NCBI GenBank assembly: GCA_946413525.1
Contig: CAMKKZ010000030.1
Location: 1-49,660, forward strand
Direction: 5' to 3'
From: an uncultured Oribacterium sp.
GTDB taxonomy: Bacteria; Bacillota; Clostridia; Lachnospirales; Lachnospiraceae
Length of the DNA stretch: 49,660 bases
Part shown: positions 1 to 6,503 of the stretch, one piece after another
How positions within the stretch are numbered: position 1 is the stretch's first letter
Layout of the letters: each line of letters starts with the position of its first letter
Made by a program: the position numbers and the translations under genes
Notes under the pieces: generated by a model
The model's database searches: none
What the model was told of the DNA's origin: nothing
Seen by the model: only the letters and a program-made list of their open reading frames with translations

Positions 1-2
1 TA

Positions 3-428
3 AGGGAATTGATGAATGATCAGATAGAAAAAGAAAAGAGCGAGGCAGTGAATAAGGCAGTGAATAATAATAATGAATACATTGCCAGAAAAATGATCGA
101 AAAGAAAAAACCGCTTGAAGAGATTTTTGAATTCACTTCGGTGCCAATCGACAGACTGAGGGAACTATCAAATATGCTCTCAGGAACGACGGCGGCAGCG
201 CAGAAGAAGGCTATGGTACGAATCGTTTCGGATTTCACGGGCTCGTCAAGGATGCCTATGATTATTCTGGATTCCCCTTTAGTCATAAAGGATCGAAGGC
301 TTTTTTCGGCCTGGGGCGCTGGTATCCTGGGCTTTTCCATTTTCGGGTCAAAAAAGCTGTATGCCCTGAATGACGAGATGAAGCTGGACGCGGATGCCTT
401 GCGGGCATTCCTGGAGGAGCCTTGCTGA
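3..428 (+). CDS. Partial ORF: Rpn-like nuclease C-terminal tail joined to an unrecognised segment
   Basis: The frame is open to the left edge, so this is probably the 3' part of a longer gene. The first ATG inside it is at 12, with no convincing ribosome-binding site. Residues 1 to about 55 (charged, with IARKMIEKKKPLEEIFEFT) resemble the C-terminal helical tail of Rpn/PD-(D/E)XK transposase-like nucleases, in which a charged linker leads to a short motif on ineffective-loop signalling residues. The rest, from about residue 65, has motifs such as RIVSDFTGSS and FSIFGSKKLYAL that I do not recognise. The sharp change of character suggests a fusion at a deletion junction. The following genes are decayed, which supports a degraded locus. 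Function cannot be assigned. Confidence 0.4.
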   Translation, partial: RELMNDQIEKEKSEAVNKAVNNNNEYIARKMIEKKKPLEEIFEFTSVPIDRLRELSNMLSGTTAAAQKKAMVRIVSDFTGSSRMPMIILDSPLVIKDRRLFSAWGAGILGFSIFGSKKLYALNDEMKLDADALRAFLEEPC

Positions 429-463
429 TGCAGCCAATCAGGAGAGAATGTAATAATGGGGAA

Positions 464-697
464 ATGCGGGAAAAGGTTAGGGGTAAATTGACGGATATCC
501 GTCCGGGAATTTGATTTCGATGATAGTGAGAACTTCATTGAGGACGGCTATCTTGATTCATTTGATGTAATCAGTGTGGTTTCAGAGCAGGGGAATGTTT
601 TGGCATGATTGTGGACGGAATGGACATCTTTCCTGAAAATTTCGAAAGCTATGACTCTGTATGTCGACTGATTGAGAAAAGCAAGTCTCTTCAAGTA
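464..697 (+). pseudogene. Frameshifted acyl carrier protein remnant
   Basis: Conceptual translation across three frames rebuilds a small acyl-carrier-type protein. It starts MREKVRGKLTDIRP, continues FDFDDSENFIEDGYLDSFDV, and ends VDGMDIFPENFESYD followed by a charged helix. The Ser in the LDSFDV motif is the expected phosphopantetheine attachment site. A one-base gain in the G-run at 505-507 shifts the frame. A second lesion between about 585 and 605 shifts it again. The neighbour downstream is an adenylation-enzyme remnant, the usual partner of such stand-alone carrier proteins in DltA/DltC-like pairs. A good ribosome-binding site (CAGGAGAG) lies upstream. It cannot make an intact protein unless the frameshifts are sequencing errors. 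Confidence 0.55.
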
Positions 698-711
698 CCA
701 AAGGGGCAGGG

Positions 712-1749
712 ATGCAATTTAACTGCTTTGAGGATCTGATTGCCCCGGGAGAAGAGAGGATGGCTCCCGGGGTTTTCGCGTTTTCGGAGGATGTGGCAGG
801 GATAATTCGCCGTGCGGAGGAGCGGATCATTGACACGGATGTCCTTTACGTGCTTTTTACCAGCGGCTCGACAGGGACGCCGAAGGGTGTCATTATCTGC
901 CACCGCTCGGTTATTGATTATATAGAGTGGGCCTCGGAGACCTTTTTGTTTGGTCATGAGAGTGTTTTCGGAAACCAGGCTCCGTTTTATTTCGATAATT
1001 CTGTTCTGGATATTTATTCTACGATCAGGAATGGTTCAAAGATGCATATAATACCCGAAAGCTATTTCGCTTTTCCGGCCAGGCTTTTGGAACATATTGC
1101 TGAAAAGGAAATCAATACGATTTTCTGGGTTCCGACAGTTCTCGTCACGGTGGACTGCACTTATTATATTGTGGACAGGGAAATAAGGGATACGGAGCCG
1201 GTTCCGATTGGCAGGCCATGCCGTAATTCGGACATCCTGGTTTTGAATGAGAATAATGAAATGGTCAAGGGGGATGAAAAAGGGGAGCTTTGCGTCAGGG
1301 GAAGCTCGCTGGCACTTGGGTATTATGGGAACCCGGAGAAAACGGAGGCTGCTTTCGTCCAGAACCCGCTTAATAAACTGTATCCTGAGAAAATTTACAG
1401 GACAGGGGATCTTGTGCATTATAATGAGCGGGGGGAAATAATTTACGATGGGCGGAATGACAGCCAGGTAAAGCATTCCGGGCACAGAATCGAGCTTGGG
1501 GAAATAGAAACAGCGGTGTCCTCTATTCCAGGTATCTTGATGAATGCCTGCCTGCATGATAGGAAGGATAATCAGCTTATTTTGTTTTTTGTGGGCGACG
1601 CGGAGGAACAGGAAATCAAGAAGGCTCTTACAGGACTGCTCCCAAGATATATGATTCCGAATCAGATAATAGCTTTGAAGGAAATGCCCCTCAATATGAA
1701 TGGAAAGATTGACAGACAGAAGCTGCGTTTACGGGGAGGTGGGGAGTGA
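712..1749 (+). pseudogene. Truncated amino-acid adenylation (AMP-binding) enzyme
   Basis: This ORF belongs to the AMP-forming adenylate synthetase family (DltA or NRPS A-domain type), which activates an amino or fatty acid and loads it on a carrier protein. Visible core motifs are the phosphate loop LYVLFTSGSTGTPKG near residue 46, YRTGDLV, GRNDSQVKHSGHRIELGE and the C-terminal catalytic lysine motif NMNGKIDR. About 100 N-terminal residues are missing. The segment that should carry the YGPTE motif is also missing: TVLVTV runs straight into DCTYYIVDRE, an in-frame deletion of roughly 80 residues. It should therefore be inactive. It directly follows the carrier-protein remnant, and its stop overlaps the start of the next gene (TGATG). 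Confidence 0.7.
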
Positions 1750-3803
1750 TGCCAAGGGTGGTGGCAATCGGAGCGCAGGATTTCGCGGAACTCAGGAAGA
1801 ATAAATGTTTTTATATTGACAAGACGGATTTTATACGTGAATGGTGGAAGAGTCAGGATATTGTCACGCTGATCACCAGGCCCCGGCGCTTCGGGAAGAC
1901 GCTGAACATGAGCATGCTTGACTGCTTTTTCTCCCTGAAATATGCCGGGAAAGGGGATGAATTGTTTTCCGGCCTTTCCGTATGGGAGGATGGGGAGATG
2001 CGCGAGCAGCAGGGGGCGTGGCCGGTCATCTTTCTTTCTTTTGCGGGCGTGAAGGCTCCGAATATTCAATCCGCGAAAAGGAAGATTTACTTTATCCTTT
2101 CCAACCTTTTTTCTGACTATGCGTATCTTACGGAGAGCGACAGTCTATTGGATAATGAAAAGAACTTCTTCCAATACGTGCATCCACGGATGGATGAGGA
2201 TGACGCGGTAATGGCTTTGGGGCAGCTTTCCCGGATGTTGGAGAAGGTTTACGGGAGGAAGGCGATCATTTTTTTGGATGAGTATGACACGCCGCTGCAG
2301 GAGTCCTATGTGTATGGCTATTGGGAGGAAATGACGGAGTTCATGCGGCCTCTTTTTAATAATACCTTCAAGACGAATCCTGGTCTTGGCCGGGCGGTTC
2401 TCACCGGGGTGACGAGGGTGTCGAGGGAATCGATGTTTTCGGACCTTAACAATTTGACGGTGGTCTCCACGACTTCCCCGGTGTATGAGACGGCCTTTGG
2501 CTTCACGGAAGAGGAGGTTTTCCAGGCGATGGATGAGTTTGGCCTCGGGAACCGGGAAGAGGTGAAGGACTGGTATGATGGATTCACTTTCGGCGGGGTG
2601 TCGGATATCTATAATCCCTGGTCCATTACGAATTTTCTGAAAAGGGGGAAGGTTGGGGCGTACTGGGCGAATACCTCGAGCAACGGCCTGGCGTCGAAGC
2701 TGATCCGGCAGGGGAGCCGGGAGCTGCAGGAGCAGTTCGAGGTTTTGCTTTCCGGCGGGGAGATGGCCGCGGAGATCCGGGAGGACGTGGTGTTCGGGGA
2801 ATTGTCGGCAAAGGCGGGGGCTGTGTGGAGTTTGCTTCTTGCTGCCGGATATCTCCGGGTATGTTCGGTGGAAGGGGAGGTTTACCGCCTGCGCCTCACG
2901 AACCGGGAGACGAGGGAGAGCTTTGAGGACATGGTCGTGCGCTGGTTCGATGGCTCCGGCGGAACGTATGATGATTTCAAACACGCGCTGCTTTCCGGGG
3001 ACGTGCGCAGGATGAACGAGTATATGGAGACGGTGGCCCTGACGACGGTTTCGTCCTTTGACTCCGGGATTCGCCCGTCTCATGCCCGGCCGGAACGTTT
3101 CTGGCACGGTTTGGTGCTCGGCCTTACGGTGGACCTCCGGGACCGATATCTGATCCGGTCGAACAGGGAAAGCGGCTACGGAAGGTGCGACGTTATGATG
3201 ATCCCCAGGAGCTTCGTGGAAGGAAATTCCGGAAATCCGGCGGGCAGGATCATGCCATCGGATGGAGAAGCGCCTTCACATCCTATTGCTGCTTTCCCAA
3301 ATGGAGACACATCTTCGCATCCCTTTTCAGTTTCCCCGAATGGAGACGCATCTTCGCATCCCTTTTCAGTTTCCCTGAATGGGAAAGTGCCTTCGCATTC
3401 TTTTGCTGGTTCCTCGGATGGGGGCACGCTTTCGTACTCCATTGCAGGTTCCCCGTATGGGGAAACGCTTTCGAATCCTGTTGTTGTTTCGGCCTCGAAT
3501 GGAGATATGCCTCATGCTGAGAATCGTTGTGGAAAGGATGGGGCGTTCATCCCTTCGGATTGGAGCGTGCCGCGAAAATCCGCAGGGAGACATCCTGTGG
3601 ACCCGGCCATTATCATGGAGTTCAAGGTGCTCGATGAGGAGGCCGGGGAGAAGAGCCTTTCTGAGACCGCGGGGGCGGCCCTCCGGCAGATCGAGGAGCG
3701 GCATTACGAAACGGAGCTTCTTGACATGGGTATCGCCCCCGGACGGATACGGAAGTACGGCTTCGCCTTCCACGGGAAGGAAGTGAAGATTGTGGAAGGG
3801 TAA
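1749..3803 (+). CDS. AAA-ATPase-like / PD-(D/E)XK nuclease-domain protein (DUF1703-type)
   Basis: This is a member of the widespread family that joins an AAA-ATPase-like domain (PF09820 type) to a PD-(D/E)XK nuclease-like domain (PF08011 type). The family's cellular role is unsettled; mobile or defence functions have been suggested. The N-terminal signature MPRVVAIG..FAELR..YIDKT is followed by the P-loop-like RPRRFGKTLNMSML and the Walker B/DEYD motif IIFLDEYDTPL. The nuclease motif is split: GRCDVMMIP (Asp) near residue 480 and IIMEFKV (Glu-X-Lys) near residue 620. Between them lies a repeat-rich insert of about 110 residues, which is unusual. The ATG at 1749 was chosen because the paralogue downstream starts with the same residues; it overlaps the stop of the preceding remnant. 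Family assignment is strong, function is not. Confidence 0.85.
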   Translation: MPRVVAIGAQDFAELRKNKCFYIDKTDFIREWWKSQDIVTLITRPRRFGKTLNMSMLDCFFSLKYAGKGDELFSGLSVWEDGEMREQQGAWPVIFLSFAGVKAPNIQSAKRKIYFILSNLFSDYAYLTESDSLLDNEKNFFQYVHPRMDEDDAVMALGQLSRMLEKVYGRKAIIFLDEYDTPLQESYVYGYWEEMTEFMRPLFNNTFKTNPGLGRAVLTGVTRVSRESMFSDLNNLTVVSTTSPVYETAFGFTEEEVFQAMDEFGLGNREEVKDWYDGFTFGGVSDIYNPWSITNFLKRGKVGAYWANTSSNGLASKLIRQGSRELQEQFEVLLSGGEMAAEIREDVVFGELSAKAGAVWSLLLAAGYLRVCSVEGEVYRLRLTNRETRESFEDMVVRWFDGSGGTYDDFKHALLSGDVRRMNEYMETVALTTVSSFDSGIRPSHARPERFWHGLVLGLTVDLRDRYLIRSNRESGYGRCDVMMIPRSFVEGNSGNPAGRIMPSDGEAPSHPIAAFPNGDTSSHPFSVSPNGDASSHPFSVSLNGKVPSHSFAGSSDGGTLSYSIAGSPYGETLSNPVVVSASNGDMPHAENRCGKDGAFIPSDWSVPRKSAGRHPVDPAIIMEFKVLDEEAGEKSLSETAGAALRQIEERHYETELLDMGIAPGRIRKYGFAFHGKEVKIVEG
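3262..3500 (+). repeat. 39-bp in-frame tandem repeats inside the nuclease domain
   Basis: The ATGG core recurs at 3262, 3301, 3340, 3379, 3418, 3457 and 3499, that is, a 39-bp (13-residue) period with a final 42-bp step. The best-conserved units, at 3301 and 3340, differ at few positions. The encoded unit is Ser/Pro/Gly-rich (GDTSSHPFSVSPN). The array lies between the catalytic Asp and the Glu-X-Lys of the PD-(D/E)XK domain. Confidence 0.9.
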
Positions 3804-3907
3804 GCGCCCTGCTATGTAAGGTTAATTCAGAGAGTAATCGTAAAGAAAGCTCATACAAAGCAAGCCGGCCGCCGGTGAGACAGAATGCCCAGTCAAATGA
3901 AAATGTT

Positions 3908-3936
3908 TTGCAACCTGACATACAAAGTGCTATAAT
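3908..3936 (+). promoter_or_regulatory. Sigma-A-type promoter for the toxin-antitoxin operon
   Basis: TTGCAA at 3908-3913 and a perfect TATAAT at 3931-3936 are separated by 17 bases. The start of the antitoxin gene follows about 26 bases downstream, preceded by AGGAAAGG. Confidence 0.75.
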
Positions 3937-3962
3937 AGCTTGCAGGAAAGGTGGTGTTTGAG

Positions 3963-4280
3963 ATGGCAATCAAGAGTTCCAATGTGGCTGCAAGAGTTGA
4001 ACCGGAGATCAAGGAACAGGCGGAGGCGATCCTTGCGCAGCTTGGGATTTCCGCATCGAATGGGATCAACATGTTTTACCGCCAGATTATCCTGTGGAGA
4101 GGGCTTCCGTTCCGGCCATCAGTTCCGGCAAGCAGGCCGCTTTCGTTGGATGAGATGACAAGGGAAGAATTCGATGCCAGGATGCTTCGCGGGCTTGCGC
4201 AGGCTAAGGCCGGTGAAGGTGCTCCTGCGGATGAGTTTTTCGAGTCTTTGAGGCATGAGGTCCTTCAGTTCTATGTCTGA
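3963..4280 (+). CDS. RelB/DinJ-family antitoxin
   Basis: This is the antitoxin of a type II toxin-antitoxin pair: it should bind and neutralise the neighbouring RelE/ParE-type toxin and repress its own operon by DNA binding. The N-terminal half (SSNVAARVEPEIKEQAEAIL, then LGISASNGINMFYRQI) matches the ribbon-helix-helix region of RelB/DinJ proteins. The C-terminal half (LSLDEMTREEFDARMLRGL) is the toxin-wrapping tail. The ATG at 3963 is preferred to the in-frame GTGs at 3951 and 3954 because it gives the usual MAIKSSNV-type start. The gene overlaps the toxin start by eight bases. Its own near-consensus promoter fits autoregulated operon transcription. Confidence 0.85.
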   Translation: MAIKSSNVAARVEPEIKEQAEAILAQLGISASNGINMFYRQIILWRGLPFRPSVPASRPLSLDEMTREEFDARMLRGLAQAKAGEGAPADEFFESLRHEVLQFYV

Positions 4281-4614
4281 TCAGTACAGGATAATCCTTC
4301 TTCTCGAAGCGCAGAAGGATATCCGGGAAATTGTCCTGTATATCGCGAAGGAGCTGGCGGCTCCCCAGGCTGCGCTGAACCTGCAGGACGAATTCCAGAA
4401 GGAAATCAGCTCACTGGCAAGAATGCCAAAGCGCATTAAGACGGTTGATGAGTGGCCCTGGAAAGATGCGGGAATTCGGAAAATGAGAGTTAAAAACTAC
4501 TATATCTACTTTCTCGTGGATGATGTGGAAATGGCCGTCAAGGTTAATGCCGTGATTTATGTGGGAAGGGATCAGTATAAACAGATGGCTGATCGGAAGA
4601 TGGAAGAATCGTAA
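4273..4614 (+). CDS. RelE/ParE-family toxin
   Basis: This is the toxin partner. The small basic protein has the RelE/ParE superfamily layout: YRIILLLEAQKDIREIVLYIAKEL at the N-terminus, then a helix (AALNLQDEFQKEISSL), and the strands IRKMRVKNYYIYFLVDD and VNAVIYVGRDQYKQM. RelE members cleave ribosome-bound mRNA and ParE members poison gyrase; the sequence alone does not separate the two here. The ATG at 4273 lies inside the end of the antitoxin, the typical coupled arrangement. An upstream in-frame ATG at 4255 would lengthen the overlap and is less likely. The pair sits between two copies of the AAA-ATPase-like gene. Confidence 0.82.
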   Translation: MSDQYRIILLLEAQKDIREIVLYIAKELAAPQAALNLQDEFQKEISSLARMPKRIKTVDEWPWKDAGIRKMRVKNYYIYFLVDDVEMAVKVNAVIYVGRDQYKQMADRKMEES

Positions 4615-4635
4615 CAACCGAATAAAACACATCAG

Positions 4636-4665
4636 AAGCATCCTGGGGTAATCCGGGGTGCTTTT
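4636..4665 (+). terminator. Candidate intrinsic terminator after the toxin gene
   Basis: An 8-bp stem (4636-4643 with 4656-4663, one G-T pair) and 12-base loop are followed by a short T-run. It lies 21 bases after the toxin stop. The T-tract is short, so efficiency is uncertain. Confidence 0.5.
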
Positions 4666-4681
4666 AATCAAGAATTGGAGC

Positions 4682-4757
4682 TGTGTAGCTTTCACGATAC
4701 CGCAGATGTTAAGCGTCAATCAAAATGGACGATAAAACCACTTTAACAGAGGAGGTG
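4682..4757 (+). promoter_or_regulatory. Leader hairpin element with Shine-Dalgarno site (copy A)
   Basis: The segment upstream of the truncated AAA-ATPase gene resembles the leaders at 45300-45371 (hemW) and 40072-40142 (before pheS). A TGTAG box is followed by a CGATACCGC-like box, then an imperfect stem 4720-4728/4738-4746 with an A-rich loop ending in CCACTTTAA, and directly by AGAGGAGG. The role is unknown. Confidence 0.5.
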
Positions 4758-4763
4758 AGGCAG

Positions 4764-5342
4764 ATGCCAAGGGTGGTGGCAATCGGGATACAGAATTATG
4801 AGGAGCTTTGCAAAGGAAATTATTTTTATATAGATAAGACGGATTTTATCAGGGAATGGTGGAAGGGAGGGAATGCCGTCACGCTGATCACCAGGCCCCG
4901 GCGCTTCGGGAAGACGCTGAACATGAGCATGCTTGACTGCTTTTTCTCCCTGAAATATGCCGGAAAAGGGGATGAATTGTTTTCCGGCCTTTCCGTATGG
5001 GAGGATGAGGAGATGCGGGAGCAGCAGGGGGCGTGGCCGGTCATCTTTCTTTCCTTTGCGGGTGTGAAGGCGGCAAGGTTTTCTGACGCCAGGGCGGCCA
5101 TCTGCCAGCTTCTTACAGAGTTATACTCCGATTTAGAATTCCTTTGCGGGGAGGATGGCATTACGGAGAAGGACAAAGCCTTTTTTGACCGTGTGGATTA
5201 TGACATGGCAGATAATATTGCGGCCGCTTCTCTACGGCAGCTTTCCCGGATGATGGAGAAGGTTTACGGGAAGAAGGCGATCATCTTTTTGGATGAGTAT
5301 GACACGCCGCTGAAGGAGTCCTATTCAGGCGTGATTAGCTGA
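4764..5342 (+). pseudogene. C-terminally truncated AAA-ATPase-like paralogue
   Basis: This is a second copy of the gene at 1749-3803, starting with the same MPRVVAIG residues from an ATG with a strong AGGAGG site. It keeps the P-loop region RPRRFGKTLNMSML and the Walker B motif IIFLDEYDTPL but stops eight residues later, after SYSGVIS. The whole second half, including the nuclease domain, is missing. Homology to the full copy ends near 5325, close to the stop, so this is a deletion remnant, although the short ATPase module could still be translated. The degV start codon lies 13 bases after the stop. Confidence 0.8.
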
Positions 5343-5355
5343 AAGGGGGTGCGGG

Positions 5356-6222
5356 ATGGCAGCTTTTTCTGTTTTTGCGGATGGCAGCGCGAATCTGCCG
5401 AAGAGGATGCTGGACGGGATCGATCTTCTGCCTTGTGAATATTCCGTTAATGGAGAGCCGCGTACATACTGGGGGGATGTGGACGCTTTTGATGCCCATG
5501 CCTTTTATGAAAGCCTGAGGGGCAGGCTGGACATCCGGACCAGTCTGCTGAATACGCAGCTTTTCCTGTCGTATTTTTCGCCTGTGCTGGAGGAGGGAAG
5601 GGACATTATCTATATTTCCATGAGCTCCGGCATCAGCGGAACGTATAATGCGGCTGTTTTGGCGGCACGGGAGCTGATGGAGAGGTACCCGGGGCGTTTT
5701 GTCCATATAGTGGATTCCCTGGGCTGCGGGTTCGGGAACGGGCTTCTGGCCGTGAAGGCGGCCAGGCTTGCCCGGGAAGGGATGGAGGTCCGGGAGGCGG
5801 CTTCGATCGTGGATAAAGAGGTGCCCCACACCTGCCAGTATTTTACGGTGGATGATCTGAATTTTTTGAAAAGGACGGGGCGCGTCAGCGGCATGACGGC
5901 CGCAATCAGCAGTCTGCTTAATATTAAGCCCATTCTGTATGGGGACAAGGATGGGCATATAGTTTCCTGCGGCAAGGTTCGCGGAAGAAGGAGATCCATT
6001 GAGGCTCTTGCCGGAAAATATAAGGAAAAAAGGCTGGATTCAGATGAGCAGATGGTCTGCATTTCCCATGGGGATTGTCTCGAGGACGCGGAGGCCCTGG
6101 CCGGGCTTCTGCGCGGCATCACGCCGGGAGTCTCCATTACCGTATGTCCGCATGAACCCTTTTCCGGCATCCATGTGGGACCGGGGATGCTGGGACTGTT
6201 TTTCCGGGGCCGTGAGAGGTGA
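5356..6222 (+). CDS. DegV family protein
   Basis: DegV proteins bind fatty acids, and some act as the FakB subunit that presents them to a fatty-acid kinase. Family hallmarks are the N-terminal FADGSANLPK (usually TDSTSDLP-like), the segment SLLNTQLFLSYF (the usual TSQPS region), the ligand-binding ISMSSGISGTYNAA near residue 95, VDSLGCGFGNGLLA, and FLKRTGRVSG with a C-terminal HVGPGMLGLFF. The length of 288 residues is normal. The ATG follows AAGGGGG. Whether it serves a FakA kinase cannot be told, because no kinase gene is nearby. The stop codon lies in a short sequence that is repeated twice downstream. Confidence 0.88.
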   Translation: MAAFSVFADGSANLPKRMLDGIDLLPCEYSVNGEPRTYWGDVDAFDAHAFYESLRGRLDIRTSLLNTQLFLSYFSPVLEEGRDIIYISMSSGISGTYNAAVLAARELMERYPGRFVHIVDSLGCGFGNGLLAVKAARLAREGMEVREAASIVDKEVPHTCQYFTVDDLNFLKRTGRVSGMTAAISSLLNIKPILYGDKDGHIVSCGKVRGRRRSIEALAGKYKEKRLDSDEQMVCISHGDCLEDAEALAGLLRGITPGVSITVCPHEPFSGIHVGPGMLGLFFRGRER

Positions 6223-6323
6223 AGGCGGGGCTTTTCCGGGAAATTGTTGAGATGGGTTCTTGGCGTTTTCCGGTGTTCGGAGAGGTGAAAACGGAAGTTA
6301 TTTCAGATCCGTGAGAGGTGAAG
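6210..6323 (+). repeat. Degenerate copies of the degV 3' end
   Basis: The sequence around the degV stop (GTGAGAGGTGAAG) recurs with small changes at 6279-6290 and 6309-6323, each time followed by a C/G-rich stretch and a run of pyrimidines. No gene is seen between degV and the promoter at 6410. Confidence 0.55.
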
Positions 6324-6409
6324 CCGGAATTCCCCCCGGGTATTGGGGATGAAAAAACAGGGTTCTTAAATGCCGGTCGTGCCAGTGTGCTGATGAATTT
6401 CAAAACAGC

Positions 6410-6438
6410 TTGTATTATGACGGATTTTTTAGTACAAT
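6410..6438 (+). promoter_or_regulatory. Sigma-A-type promoter for the EF-G-like gene
   Basis: TTGTAT at 6410-6415 and TACAAT at 6433-6438 are 17 bases apart. The gene begins 65 bases downstream after an AGGAGG site. Confidence 0.7.
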
Positions 6439-6503
6439 AAATCGAAAAATTGAGAGCTTCAGTTTTTTGCTGATAAAGTTCCATAAGCAGGAGGAAGACA
6501 ACT

